Shown here in pieces: positions 26,085-33,991 of a stretch of 64,000 bases of DNA; the stretch's first letter is position 1; each line of letters opens with the position of its first letter. This stretch comes from Acidobacteriota bacterium (lineage in GTDB: Bacteria > Acidobacteriota > Thermoanaerobaculia > Multivoradales > Multivoraceae), in assembly GCA_028875725.1 (NCBI GenBank), contig JAPPCR010000006.1, positions 1,123,786 to 1,187,785 on the forward strand, written 5' to 3'. Made by a program: the position numbers and the translations under genes. The notes beneath the pieces were generated by a model. The model did no database searches, was not told where the DNA came from, and saw nothing but the letters and a program-made list of their open reading frames with translations.

Positions 26085-27284
26085 ATGTCGCCCGCACGGA
26101 ACATCGTCCTGTGCCTCGACGGCACGTGGAACCGGGAGGACGGAGAGTGGCCTACCAATGTCGTCCGAACGAGTCGGGCGGTGGCGCCGTCGACGGACTC
26201 GGGCCTTGCGCAGCTTCGGTACTACGACCGGGGCGTGGGGACAGGACGCTTCGACCGGGTGCGTGGCGGCGTGGTTGGCCTTGGTCTGGCTCGCAACGTG
26301 GAGCAGGCCTACGTCTGGCTGAGCCGTCGCTACCGGCCGGGTGACCGGATCTTCCTCTTTGGCTACAGCCGGGGCGCGTACACCGCGAGGAGTCTGGCCG
26401 GCCTCATCGGACTGTGCGGTATCGCTGACCCGGAGCGGTGTTCTGCCGCCGGCCGCCAGGTCGCGGATACGGCATTGGAGGGGATGTCGATCTACCGCCT
26501 TGCTTCGGGGCCGGCACGTGAGGACCGGGCGGCGCTCTACCAGGAGAACTGGACCCGCTCGACGATTGGCGGCGGTTCGGGCAGTGACACGGACGTGCGC
26601 GGTGTCCACTTCGTGGGTGTCTGGGACACCGTCGGATCACTGGGCCTGCCACTGAGCGGCCTGCGGTGGATCGCCGCCCGACGCCACCGCTTTCACGACG
26701 TGAGCGTCGGCGATCACATCCGCCATGCCTACCATGCGGTTGCAATCGATGAGCGGCGGCGGCCCTTCGCACCGGCGCTATGGCTGCACGAGCCCGAGGC
26801 GGTCGAGCGGGTGGAGCAGGTGTGGTTCCCCGGCGTTCACGGGGATGTCGGTGGCGGCGGTCCGGCCGCCGGCCTTTCGGCGGGCGCTCTGCTCTGGATG
26901 TGGTCGAAAGCCTGGGCGGCAGGCCTTGCGTTCCGACCCGAGAGCGTCGAGACGGTCAAGCCCGATCCCCTTGGCGTCCTGAGTGATTCGCTGTCGTTCG
27001 TCTACCGGGTCTGGGGCTCGCATGACCGTCCGGTGGGCGCCCGCGACGGAGATGGCGAACCGGCCGCCGCCGGCGAAGCCCTGCACTGGTCCGCGCTACG
27101 ACGCCTTGAAGCCGGCGAGACGCGCGCCTACCGCGACGGAGTGGCAGGCCGCACCGTCCTGCCGCTGTTGGAGCGTGGTCTGATCGGCCGGGCCGTCGTG
27201 GGGGCCGCCGAGGAGGATCCGCGCTCGATCGCCTGGCGGGCTCCGAAGGCCGGACCGATCAGCCGCCTACGGGCTCAAGCCTGA
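26085..27284 (+). CDS. DUF2235 alpha/beta-hydrolase-like protein (probable cargo)
   Basis: 399 residues from the ATG at 26085. DUF2235 (PF09994) features are the opening NIVLCLDGTWNRE, the nucleophile elbow GYSRG in RIFLFGYSRGAYTARSLAGLIGLCG, a FVGVWDTVGSLGLPL strand, and FPGVHGDVGGG. The family includes Tle1-type phospholipase effectors of type VI secretion, but most members are uncharacterised. No signal peptide, VgrG or PAAR partner is present. It is the only rightward gene at the left end and converges on the leftward lysis arm, overlapping its last gene by 26 bases. Its place just inside the left terminal repeats suggests accessory cargo. Confidence 0.75.
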   Translation: MSPARNIVLCLDGTWNREDGEWPTNVVRTSRAVAPSTDSGLAQLRYYDRGVGTGRFDRVRGGVVGLGLARNVEQAYVWLSRRYRPGDRIFLFGYSRGAYTARSLAGLIGLCGIADPERCSAAGRQVADTALEGMSIYRLASGPAREDRAALYQENWTRSTIGGGSGSDTDVRGVHFVGVWDTVGSLGLPLSGLRWIAARRHRFHDVSVGDHIRHAYHAVAIDERRRPFAPALWLHEPEAVERVEQVWFPGVHGDVGGGGPAAGLSAGALLWMWSKAWAAGLAFRPESVETVKPDPLGVLSDSLSFVYRVWGSHDRPVGARDGDGEPAAAGEALHWSALRRLEAGETRAYRDGVAGRTVLPLLERGLIGRAVVGAAEEDPRSIAWRAPKAGPISRLRAQA

Positions 27285-28116
27285 TCGCAAGGTCGGACCA
27301 GATCCAGCCGGGCTGCGCGGGCTCGTTGTCGTACTTACCGCGGAAACCGAAGCCGACCGCCATCTGCTGGCCGGTGCCGAAGGGAATCTCGGCGATGTTG
27401 GGCCGGGCCGCGGAGCGGACGAGTTCGTTCCCGTCCGAATCGGCGATCGTGAGGAGGATGCGTCCCGCGCCAGCGTCGAAGTCGAAACGGACGCCGTACG
27501 TCTCTCCGGCCTGCATCAGGTAGCGCTCGACCACACGCTGTTTCTGGGTGTGCCTGATGCCCCAGTCGGTGCGGTAGAAGACCTGCGGGGGGCCGCCCGG
27601 ACCCTTGGCGATGCCGAACCCGAAGAGATCGCGGTGCCCGTCGCGTGCGAACCAGAAGAGGTTGTGGTTTCTGGACGGGACCGCGTTCCATCCGCCGTGG
27701 TAGACGCTGAAGCGGAACACGGCTCGCCGGTAGAGGCCCGGAGGCACCTCGAGCCGGGTTTCGAGACTGGGGCTGGCGCTCGTGGCGCTGTGAAAGGCCC
27801 CGGCCAGGCCGAGACGGACCACGCCTGGCTCGGCTTCCGGGACCTCCGGGCCCGTCGGTGGCTCAACGGCTCTTCGTTCGTCGGCTGGCGTCGCGGCCGA
27901 CCGCTCAGGCCCGATCCGGGCAGCGGCGGCCCAGGCGACTCCCCGGGCCTGCCGGCAGAGGTCGATGAAGGTCGAACGATCGCGGCCCTCCGGGAGTCTG
28001 GCGGCGATGTCGACGACCGCCTCGGTCATCGTTTCGGCGATCCGCTGCTGGAGCTCGATTGCCTCCCGGCCCGGCGGGCGGTGCCGGAAGGCTTCGACGA
28101 TGTCCTTGCGTTTCAT
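27259..28116 (-). CDS. Acb2/Tad1-like hairpin domain fused to a LamG-like beta-sandwich
   Basis: 285 residues from the ATG at 28116. Residues 1-70 (MKRKDIVEAFRHRPPGREA...IAARLPEGRDRSTFIDLCRQARGVAWAAAARIG) fit the pattern of the small phage Acb2/Tad1 hairpin family: FxxHxP near the start, an LPxGRxRS turn, and a final AxxWAxAAI helix. Acb2 proteins sponge cyclic nucleotides made by CBASS or related defences; they are usually only about 70-100 residues. After a Pro-rich linker, residues about 115-285 (LEVPPGLYRRAVFRFSVYHGGWN...AGETYGVRFDFDAGAGRILLTIADSDGNELVRS) look like a concanavalin/LamG-type fold. Assignment by pattern only; it could instead be a lysis-linked or virion protein. It is the last gene of the lysis operon. 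Confidence 0.5.
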   Translation of the reverse strand: MKRKDIVEAFRHRPPGREAIELQQRIAETMTEAVVDIAARLPEGRDRSTFIDLCRQARGVAWAAAARIGPERSAATPADERRAVEPPTGPEVPEAEPGVVRLGLAGAFHSATSASPSLETRLEVPPGLYRRAVFRFSVYHGGWNAVPSRNHNLFWFARDGHRDLFGFGIAKGPGGPPQVFYRTDWGIRHTQKQRVVERYLMQAGETYGVRFDFDAGAGRILLTIADSDGNELVRSAARPNIAEIPFGTGQQMAVGFGFRGKYDNEPAQPGWIWSDLAIRLEPVGG

Positions 28117-28130
28117 TCCGGATCTCGGTC

Positions 28131-28484
28131 CTACTCGCCGCGCTCGGCGAGCAGGACCTTGTGGATGTTGTCGAGCAGGCGATTGCCGGCCTTGATCTCG
28201 CCCTTGATCTCGGAAACGGACTTGGCGACTTCCGTGACGCGCCCGTCGAGTCGGGACAGGTCGCTGTGCGTGGGGAGTTGGCTGCCGGTGGCCTCGAGTA
28301 CGGAGACGCGTTCCTTGGCGTTGGAGAGCTCGCCTCGCAGCCCATTGATCTCGCCGGTATGGACGGCCTCGATCTCGATGATCTTGCTCTCGTTCGCCTT
28401 GCCGCGTGCGGTCAGGTGGGAATAGACCCCGTTGACGACCACGAGGAGGACGGGCCAAAGAGTGCCGATGGCTTCGAGGTTCAT
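28131..28484 (-). CDS. DUF2730-like phage membrane protein (possible holin/spanin-type)
   Basis: 117 residues from the ATG at 28484, overlapping the M15 peptidase stop (ATGA). There is one N-terminal membrane segment (NLEAIGTLWPVLLVVVNGVYSHLTA), followed by a long coiled coil (KIIEIEAVHTGEINGLRGELSNAKERVSVLEAT...RLDGRVTEVAKSVSEIKGEIKAGNRLLDNIHKVL). This is the layout of DUF2730 proteins found in Mu-like phages. Its position next to the muralytic enzyme suggests a lysis role such as a holin or inner spanin, but the family has no proven function. Confidence 0.6.
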   Translation of the reverse strand: MNLEAIGTLWPVLLVVVNGVYSHLTARGKANESKIIEIEAVHTGEINGLRGELSNAKERVSVLEATGSQLPTHSDLSRLDGRVTEVAKSVSEIKGEIKAGNRLLDNIHKVLLAERGE

Positions 28485-29086
28485 GGCGCGTGCCTGTGTC
28501 TTCCTGCGGCCATGTCGGCCAACGAGGCATGGCTTCGGTACGCCCCGCCCGTCCACTCGCCAATCGCGAGGATGCTCCGGCGCCGGCGCATTCCGTGGGA
28601 GATGTGGAGCCAGGCTGGACGGCCGAAGCCGCCGCCGTACTCGTGGATGACCTGGTCGATGTCGAGTTCTTCGACCAGGAGCGCTGCGACCGCGAACAGC
28701 CAGCCGGTCCCGGTCAGGAGGTCGACGCGGCCGTCAAGACTGTTGGCTACCAGATCCAGCGGAAACCGCCCGCACGCCCGCTCCGGTGTCCATCCGGGCC
28801 CGAGACGGATGTCGGCGGCTTCTCCGAGACAGTGTTGGGATCGCTCCGCACCGCCGACGCGGCGGTTCAACTCGATGCAGCGGTAGCCGCTGTTGACGCG
28901 GATCGGCCAGTCGAAGAGGTGCCGGAGAGGTTCCAGCGTGGTGGTCGCGAGCCGTTGCAGCGCTCCTTCGACCCCGGCGGGAGGCGCGCATTGCCGGCGC
29001 CAGAGTTCGGGATCCCGGCGAGCCGTTCCCGACTCGATCATCTCGGCAAGAGTGAAGTGAGCACTGAGACGTAGGGTTTCCGCCAT
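28481..29086 (-). CDS. M15-family peptidase, phage endolysin-type
   Basis: 201 residues from the ATG at 29086. The M15 zinc site is visible: NSGYRC then SQHCLGEAADI (His85, Asp92) and WLHISH near residue 161. The opening LSAHFTLAEMIESGTARR is common in phage-encoded M15 enzymes that cut peptidoglycan cross-links. No signal peptide is seen, so export would need a holin. It heads the leftward lysis operon, and the late-promoter motif ends five bases before the ATG, leaving no room for a leader with a ribosome site. Confidence 0.85.
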   Translation of the reverse strand: MAETLRLSAHFTLAEMIESGTARRDPELWRRQCAPPAGVEGALQRLATTTLEPLRHLFDWPIRVNSGYRCIELNRRVGGAERSQHCLGEAADIRLGPGWTPERACGRFPLDLVANSLDGRVDLLTGTGWLFAVAALLVEELDIDQVIHEYGGGFGRPAWLHISHGMRRRRSILAIGEWTGGAYRSHASLADMAAGRHRHAP

Positions 29087-29090
29087 GGCC

Positions 29091-29138
29091 GGCCATTCTG
29101 CGCCCGCGTCGTGACTCTGCCTCCGGGCGACGTGTCAC
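29091..29138 (-). promoter_or_regulatory. Late-promoter motif copy 5, lysis operon
   Basis: Read on the minus strand: GTGACA, 17 bases, GTCACG, 10 bases, AGAATGGCC. Spacing is identical to the copies at 34428, 35496, 37029 and 43410. GTGAC/GTCAC is an inverted repeat that suits a dimeric activator; CAGAAT is the likely -10. The M15 start codon follows directly. Confidence 0.7.
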
Positions 29139-29165
29139 GACGAGAAGGCTCCGAACAGGCCGGCT

Positions 29166-29465
29166 TCAACGGCCGTCGATGATGCGCCGCACCTGGCGGA
29201 CACTCAGACCGTGCCGGCGGGCGATGGCGCTGTAGTTCGCGCCGTCGAACTGCTTCTTGATTCTCGCGTTCCTGCGCGCGCGGCCCAACTCCGCCCGCAC
29301 CGTACTCGCGGTCGGCGCGGCGCCGTCGAGGCTCTCGGCCACGGCCAGCACGATCATGGCCGCGCGCTCCTCCTCGTTGCCGACCGCGCCGAGCCAGGCG
29401 GGCGAACGCATCGTGCGCCAGACCGCTGCGAGGAGACCGGCGACGCTCTTCTGGGCCGCCGTCAC
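29166..29465 (-). CDS. Mor-like transcriptional activator
   Basis: 99 residues from the GTG at 29465, chosen because GGAGG lies seven bases upstream and longer versions would overlap the MuB-like gene. The C-terminus (ARRNARIKKQFDGANYSAIARRHGLSVRQVRRIIDGR) matches the helix-turn-helix end of the Mu Mor/C family, in which FxGxNxxxLAxxxGLSxxxVxRII is characteristic. Mor and C bind inverted repeats just upstream of weak -10 elements in Mu middle and late promoters. It lies between the transposition genes and the lysis operon, a natural place for the activator of the five motif-bearing late promoters (inference). Confidence 0.7.
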   Translation of the reverse strand: MTAAQKSVAGLLAAVWRTMRSPAWLGAVGNEEERAAMIVLAVAESLDGAAPTASTVRAELGRARRNARIKKQFDGANYSAIARRHGLSVRQVRRIIDGR

Positions 29466-29502
29466 GAGGGTGCCTCCGCCGCAGCCATCGGAGCAGCCAT
29501 TC

Positions 29503-30387
29503 TCAGGCCACCTTCGTCTCTCGCCTCCCGGCAACGTCGAGGCGGCCAAGAAGCGCGGCGACCGCTCCATCGTCGGGAAGGATGCGCTCGTCCAGGCTCT
29601 CCTCTGCGTACCGTTGCGGATCGAGCACCGCGTCGGCGACGGCAGCGGTGATTCGATCCTCGCCGCGGGCCGCGGCTTCGAGGAGGCAGTCGTCGGCCAG
29701 GGCGGCCAGGTCGAGCCAGTTGCGCGCCTGGGCCGAGGCGCCGAGGGCAGCGGTCGCCTCCGGTTCGATCACGATGGCGCGTCCGCGCCTGTTGAGCGCC
29801 CGTTCGAGGGCGGCCTCGGCTTCCTCAGGCAGCAGGCCCGCGAGCCACAGCCGGTCGGAGCGCAGTCCGAGTTCCGGTATCGACGCCGCCCGGTCGGCTT
29901 GGCCGAGCAGCACGATCCCGAGCAATCGGGCGACGCCGAGCCAGGACAGCTCCCGAAGGCGCTTCAGGGCCCGCAGCGTCGCGCGGTGCAAGACGTGCGC
30001 ATCGTCGATCAGGAGGATGACCGGGTGTGTCTGGGCGCCCTGTCCGAGTACGCGCCGCACCTGATGGCTGCGCGCTTCTCCGGAACGGCGTGGACGTTCA
30101 TGGGGCGCGAGCTCGCGGATGATCGCGCTCTCGATGTCGCCTATGTGAAGCCGCTCTCGGCCCAGGCGCAGCGGCTCGACGGTCCGGATGTCCCGGAGGC
30201 CACGTAGCGCCTGGCGTACTGCATGGGTCTTGCCGGCGCCGCGAGCGCCGAGAATGGAGACGAGGAGTTGCGCCTCGGCGGCCGCCTCGACCGCCTGGGA
30301 GACCCGGGTGGCGTCGGCGGTCGGCAGGTGGCAGCCGGCCCAGGGGTCGGCCGGAAGCCCGAAGCGTCTGTGCAGCAGTGCTTTCAC
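29503..30387 (-). CDS. MuB-like AAA+ transposition ATPase
   Basis: 294 residues from a GTG at 30387 with GAAGGGA upstream. Walker A is GARGAGKT (47-54) and Walker B is VILLIDDAH (123-131); sensor-type LGIVLLGQ and LxGLLPEEAEAALERAL follow. This is the ExeA/MuB/TniB type of AAA+ ATPase, which captures target DNA and activates the DDE transposase. It starts 19 bases after the transposase stop, as in A-B pairs of Mu-like and Tn5053-like elements. Confidence 0.85.
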   Translation of the reverse strand: MKALLHRRFGLPADPWAGCHLPTADATRVSQAVEAAAEAQLLVSILGARGAGKTHAVRQALRGLRDIRTVEPLRLGRERLHIGDIESAIIRELAPHERPRRSGEARSHQVRRVLGQGAQTHPVILLIDDAHVLHRATLRALKRLRELSWLGVARLLGIVLLGQADRAASIPELGLRSDRLWLAGLLPEEAEAALERALNRRGRAIVIEPEATAALGASAQARNWLDLAALADDCLLEAAARGEDRITAAVADAVLDPQRYAEESLDERILPDDGAVAALLGRLDVAGRRETKVA

Positions 30388-30406
30388 GGTTTGTTCCCTT
30401 CTTCGG

Positions 30407-32077
30407 TCAACTTGCCGCCGAGGAGAGAGCCTGAAGCCGATTCGCGAGTTCGACGACCGCTTGCCGCTTCAGCCCGTGGCGTTCGAGGTATGCGGCTGCG
30501 GCGTCGCGGTTCTCGGGCGAGAGTGGAAGGGGGTAAAGCTCGGCCAGGTCACGCATCGCCTTCTCCAGGTTGCTGTAGCAACTGGCGTCCAGGGGATTGT
30601 CTAGCGGGACGGGAGGCGCCGACCGGGTCGGCATGGCGGCTACGCCCGGTATCGAGACGGCATCACTACGACGGTAGAGGTCGGCGCCGGCGTTGCCCGG
30701 AGCGCTTTGCCGGGCGACCGCGTCGGCCTCGGTCAGTCGCTCAAGCGGCGTGGCCGGCGCCGACCGGACTTCACCGTAGGCGCGTGGGCGGTAGGGGTGC
30801 GCGAGCGCCCGTTCGCCCGTGGCGGGGTCTTCGATCACCAGGACATCCTCGCCCGGGTCCGTGACGAAGGTGCGGCGGGCGATGACGCGCCGACCCGCCA
30901 GCCGGGGCGCGGACTCCGCCTCGATCTCGTACTCCCGGCCACCCCAGCGGACGGTGCCTGAGACGTCGACCCGGCGCCGAACCTCCTTTGCCAGCGTCTC
31001 GAGCGGGTTCTCGGGCAGACGGCGGAGCCGGTTGTCGGCGGGGCGTCCGTTGCTCAAGGCGGTCCAGGCGGCGGTTCGGCTGACGGTGCGGCCCGCGACC
31101 CTGGTTCGCGACGGTCTTCGCTGGTTCTCCCTGGCTTCGAACTCGGCAAGCCGCACGTTCAGCTCGGAGAGGGTGAGCTGGTCCTTTGCGTTGAGGAACA
31201 GGCTTCTCTCGAAGCGCGACCATCGGGTGCGGTGGCTGCGCTCCACGCCGCCCATTCGTTCCTTTGCGTACGGAGCTCCGGTGACGAGGGCAATGCCGAG
31301 GCGGTGGAGCAGATCGCCGGCAGCCCGGGACTTGAACAGCGCTCCCTGGTCAGTCCAGAGGTCGTCCGGTACTCCGTGCAGGGGAGCTCTGAGGTCACCC
31401 CTGTCGGCCAGCGCCCAGCAGAGGAACTCGATCGCGCCAATGGCGTCCTCACCCCGGGCCACGGCGTAGCGGGACACGACGTAGCCGGTGCACATATCCC
31501 AAAGCGCGTAGACGAGCACGCGCTGCCGCTCGGGGCCAAGCGGCTTGTTCTTGTAGCCCGTGGCGGCATATGGCCGTCGGTGCGTCCTGAGGAGCCAGTC
31601 GTCCGCACCGTCCCCGGTCCGGAACCGGCGCACCGGGACGAGATGCTCGGAAGAGGAACCGTCAAGCTGGACTGCCTGCATCGGATACTCGGCGCGCATT
31701 CGACTGCGCAGCTTCGGCCGCCGCAGGCCCAGCTCCGTGCGTGCGATCCGCTGCGCGGTGGCAACGGGCATGGTGGCGGCCTCAGGCGGGAGTTCCCCGC
31801 TTTCGAGCCCGGCCTGGATGGCCAGGTCGAGCGGAACGGGTTTCGGCGCGCGGTGCGCGATGGCGACCGCGGTCCGTGTCCAGTCCCGGTAGCGGGGCTG
31901 TTGCGGAGGCCGTTTTCGGCTCGTTCCGCCGACCGCGGCGGCGCGCCAGACGGTTGCCTCGGAGACACCGAACAGCGTCGCCAGACGTGCCACGGTTCGA
32001 GTTCGCGAGCCTCTCGGCGCTTCGCTCAGGGTTTCAACGATGGTGGTCACGGCGGCGGGCGAGAGCGATGGCGGCAC
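30407..32077 (-). CDS. DDE transposase (Mu A / TniA / BcepMu type)
   Basis: 556 residues. An N-terminal helix-turn-helix (VARLATLFGVSEATVWRAA, residues 29-47) precedes an RNase-H-fold catalytic core. Likely catalytic residues are Asp139 (QAVQLDGSSS), Asp243 (DDLWTDQGALFKS) and Glu279 (ERMGGVERSHRT), giving a D-D-35-E spacing closer to the Tn552/TniA/BcepMu group than to Mu A itself. A Mu-type C-terminal beta-barrel follows (WGGREYEIEAESAPRLAGRRVIARR). It should bind the 24-bp-spaced terminal repeats and carry out strand transfer, with the MuB-like ATPase as partner. All key residues are present, so it appears functional. Confidence 0.9.
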   Translation of the reverse strand: MPPSLSPAAVTTIVETLSEAPRGSRTRTVARLATLFGVSEATVWRAAAVGGTSRKRPPQQPRYRDWTRTAVAIAHRAPKPVPLDLAIQAGLESGELPPEAATMPVATAQRIARTELGLRRPKLRSRMRAEYPMQAVQLDGSSSEHLVPVRRFRTGDGADDWLLRTHRRPYAATGYKNKPLGPERQRVLVYALWDMCTGYVVSRYAVARGEDAIGAIEFLCWALADRGDLRAPLHGVPDDLWTDQGALFKSRAAGDLLHRLGIALVTGAPYAKERMGGVERSHRTRWSRFERSLFLNAKDQLTLSELNVRLAEFEARENQRRPSRTRVAGRTVSRTAAWTALSNGRPADNRLRRLPENPLETLAKEVRRRVDVSGTVRWGGREYEIEAESAPRLAGRRVIARRTFVTDPGEDVLVIEDPATGERALAHPYRPRAYGEVRSAPATPLERLTEADAVARQSAPGNAGADLYRRSDAVSIPGVAAMPTRSAPPVPLDNPLDASCYSNLEKAMRDLAELYPLPLSPENRDAAAAYLERHGLKRQAVVELANRLQALSSAAS

Positions 32078-32139
32078 GAAGAGTCGGAACGGAAGCAGTC
32101 GCGACCGGACGCACTACGGAAGGCGCCGATAGTCGCTGT

Positions 32140-32896
32140 TCATCGTGAGGCGCCTGTCGGCGTGTCCTGGCGAGAGGACAGCGCGAGATCGTTGATCCTC
32201 TCGATGTGGTCGGTGGCGATGGCGGCAAGGTTGAGCAACCGTTCCCGGCCCGAGCCGGGAATCGGATGCGCTTCTCCCAGCACCATCTCGGCGGTCAGGA
32301 GGAGGTCGGCGAGCTTGCCCTCGATCTTCTGAAGCGCCTCGAGCAGCTCGCCGAGCCGACGGCTCGGGCTCTCCTCGTTCCGGGCGACCGTACCGACCAC
32401 TGACCGCTCTGGCTCCCTGACGAGCGGTTTCTCTTCCTTCGCCTCGTGGGATTCGATCAGTTCGCGGATCGCCCTGTTGCGTTGTCGCGGCGGCCGGGAC
32501 AGAAGCTCGGCGACCTGCTTGTCGGTCGCGTCGGCTAGCTGGACGCCGGCGTCGATCGCGCTCTTCATCAGCGCCAACGCTTCCGAGGGCCGGCTCTGTG
32601 CCAGCTCGCGTAGCTCTCGCCGGCGTCGTGCTACAGACCAGGTGTCCACCATCAGGCGTGCCCGCCGACGGTCGATTGGCGTCTGCGACTCGACGAATGT
32701 GTAGAAACTCGGCGTCGACAGGCAGTTCACGGCGGATGATCCACAACGACTCCATGATCTGAGCCTCGATCAACTGCGCGAACGTACGCGCAGTCATGTG
32801 CAGGGCTCGGATGCGGCCAGCCGCCTCGTGAGCCGCGGGGCTCGGCGTCAGGCTCGTTGAGCCATGTGGGATCAGGCCCTCACTATTGTCGGTCAT
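32140..32896 (-). pseudogene. Element early gene split by a one-base frameshift
   Basis: Translation from the ATG at 32896 (MTDNSEGLIPHGSTSL...) reads sensibly to RRELPVDAEF near 32706. The sense then moves to the +1 frame (YTFVESQTPIDRRRARLMVDTWSVARRRRELRELAQSR...), which runs to the stop at 32140. Removing one T from TTTC at about 32704-32707 joins them into a single protein of about 251 residues. Without a shift, the first frame runs on into Arg/Pro-rich noise. It is a real mutation, a sequence error, or +1 frameshifting at UUU-C. The start overlaps the upstream stop (TGATG) with GGGAGGAG before it. No function is recognised; similar early genes of transposable phages are uncharacterised. 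Confidence 0.6.
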
Positions 32897-33183
32897 CAAA
32901 CTCCTCCCAGGTAGTTGTGGCCGGCGTCGGCAAGAGCCAGCCTGTACCTCTCGCTGATGCGGACGATCTCCGGCGAAAGCCGCCAGCCGCTTTGCAGCCG
33001 CTCGGCCCAATCGGCTGCTTCCATGTTCTTCAGAGCGCGGAACACCTGGTCTCGCGAGCTGCCGAGCTGTGACGACAGGGAAGCCACTGTCTGGGGCTCG
33101 AGTGGTTGCCGGCCAAGGGCCGCCACAACCGCGAGCAGCACCTGGGACGCCTGCGAGATGTAGTCGCCGGGATCAGTCGGCAT
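32896..33183 (-). CDS. Small IclR-type winged-helix protein
   Basis: 95 residues from the ATG at 33183. The body (ISQASQVLLAVVAALGRQPLEPQTVASLSSQLGSSRDQVFRALKNMEAADWAERLQSGWRLSPEIVRISERYRLAL) is a winged-helix DNA-binding domain of IclR/MarR type without an effector domain. It overlaps the preceding gene by 11 bases and the next by one. It is probably an early regulator of the element, perhaps in the role of Ner (inference). Confidence 0.65.
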   Translation of the reverse strand: MPTDPGDYISQASQVLLAVVAALGRQPLEPQTVASLSSQLGSSRDQVFRALKNMEAADWAERLQSGWRLSPEIVRISERYRLALADAGHNYLGGV

Positions 33184-33769
33184 CGGACCGCCTCTTGCCG
33201 GATCGCTTCTCCAGAGTTGACCTCCGGAAGAACTGGCGGCCGATCTCCTCCGCCTTTTCGAGCCGCTGCCGGCGCTTGGCGAACCGCACATCGCCGCTTG
33301 CCAGCAGATACTCGAGGAGCCGGCGGGACCAGGTGTTCCTCTGTGGGAAGGCATCGGCCCGGTCGCGTCCGTCGGCGTAGCGCCGGATGACGTAGTCGTA
33401 GGTCGCGCGACGGATTCGCAATGCCTTACAGAGCGCGTTGGGCGAGCGCAGCCGGCCGTTCGCCCCGAGAGCCATCGCTTCGGCCAGTTCCCGGCCCTTC
33501 GGATCGGGAACTGGCGCCGGCGTATCGGCGTCTTCCTGCTCAGGTACAGGTCGGGCGATGCCTTGCGGCCACGCAAGATCCACCGGCCAGTGATTGGAGA
33601 ACCACCGAAGAGCCCGCTCGAGAGTGCGGGTTCGCAGATCGGCGCCGGCGACGATCTGGCTGTGCCTGGCGCCGTGGTTCCAGACCAGGGTCGATACCCG
33701 AGCGGGGCTCCTGCCCGAGACGGCGCAGTAGAGAGTGAAGAGGTGGAGGATTGTGTCCCGGTAACTCAC
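33173..33769 (-). CDS. First gene of the leftward early operon, unknown function
   Basis: 198 residues from the GTG at 33769. No family is recognised. The N-terminal part (YRDTILHLFTLYCAVSGRSPARVSTLVWNHGARHSQIVAGADLRTRTLERALRWFSNHWP) is a well-formed helical unit. The C-terminal part is highly basic (RRQRLEKAEEIGRQFFRRSTLEKRSGKRR). The start is only 10 bases from the -10 of the predicted early promoter, and no ribosome site is visible, so the mRNA may be leaderless. It is probably a DNA-binding early protein (inference). Confidence 0.55.
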   Translation of the reverse strand: MSYRDTILHLFTLYCAVSGRSPARVSTLVWNHGARHSQIVAGADLRTRTLERALRWFSNHWPVDLAWPQGIARPVPEQEDADTPAPVPDPKGRELAEAMALGANGRLRSPNALCKALRIRRATYDYVIRRYADGRDRADAFPQRNTWSRRLLEYLLASGDVRFAKRRQRLEKAEEIGRQFFRRSTLEKRSGKRRSDAD

Positions 33770-33778
33770 GGCGGAGGA

Positions 33779-33807
33779 CCATACGGTACGTATACCGCGA
33801 TCGCAAG
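33779..33807 (-). promoter_or_regulatory. Early leftward promoter, proximal copy
   Basis: Read on the minus strand: TTGCGA (33807-33802), 17-bp spacer, TATGGG (33784-33779). The spacer contains the operator dyad at 33785-33798, so repressor binding would block polymerase. Predicted initiation is within a few bases of the GTG at 33769. Confidence 0.55.
33785..33798. promoter_or_regulatory. Operator dyad CGGTA-N4-TACCG (early promoter)
   Basis: Perfect inverted repeat CGGTA CGTA TACCG, matched by GCGGTA-N4-TACCGC at 33973-33988 next to the repressor start and by a CGGTA half-site at 33880-33884. It is a likely binding site of the 33992 repressor. Confidence 0.55.
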
Positions 33808-33873
33808 CCCCCGAGGCAACTCTTTATCGTGAGAGAGACGCGGGATCGTGTCACGGGTGATTCACGGTGCGCG

Positions 33874-33902
33874 CCCATACGGTAAGTGTTTGCGAATCGC
33901 AA
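33874..33902 (-). promoter_or_regulatory. Early leftward promoter, distal copy
   Basis: It has the same -35 TTGCGA (33902-33897), 17-bp spacer and -10 TATGGG (33879-33874) as the proximal copy 95 bp away. It carries only one operator half-site (CGGTA, 33880-33884). The two form a direct repeat of about 40 bp. Confidence 0.45.
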
Positions 33903-33972
33903 GCCCTCGGCGTGTCGGTTTCTTGTGATGAGAGTGCGAACGTGGATTCTCGTTGCCCTACACCGGCGCGAT

Positions 33973-33988
33973 GCGGTAGGCTTACCGC
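33973..33988. promoter_or_regulatory. Operator dyad GCGGTA-N4-TACCGC at the repressor start
   Basis: Perfect 6-bp arms; overlaps a possible -10 TAGGCT (33977-33982, with TTGCCC at 33952 as -35, 19 bp apart) and ends three bases before the TTG start at 33992. This suggests autoregulation. Confidence 0.5.
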
Positions 33989-33991
33989 GTT

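Noticed and set aside
32114..33010. Single 298-codon early gene in one frame
   Set aside because: Only the middle of this frame has sense; after residue F near 32706 it becomes Arg/Pro-rich, while the +1 frame carries the real continuation.
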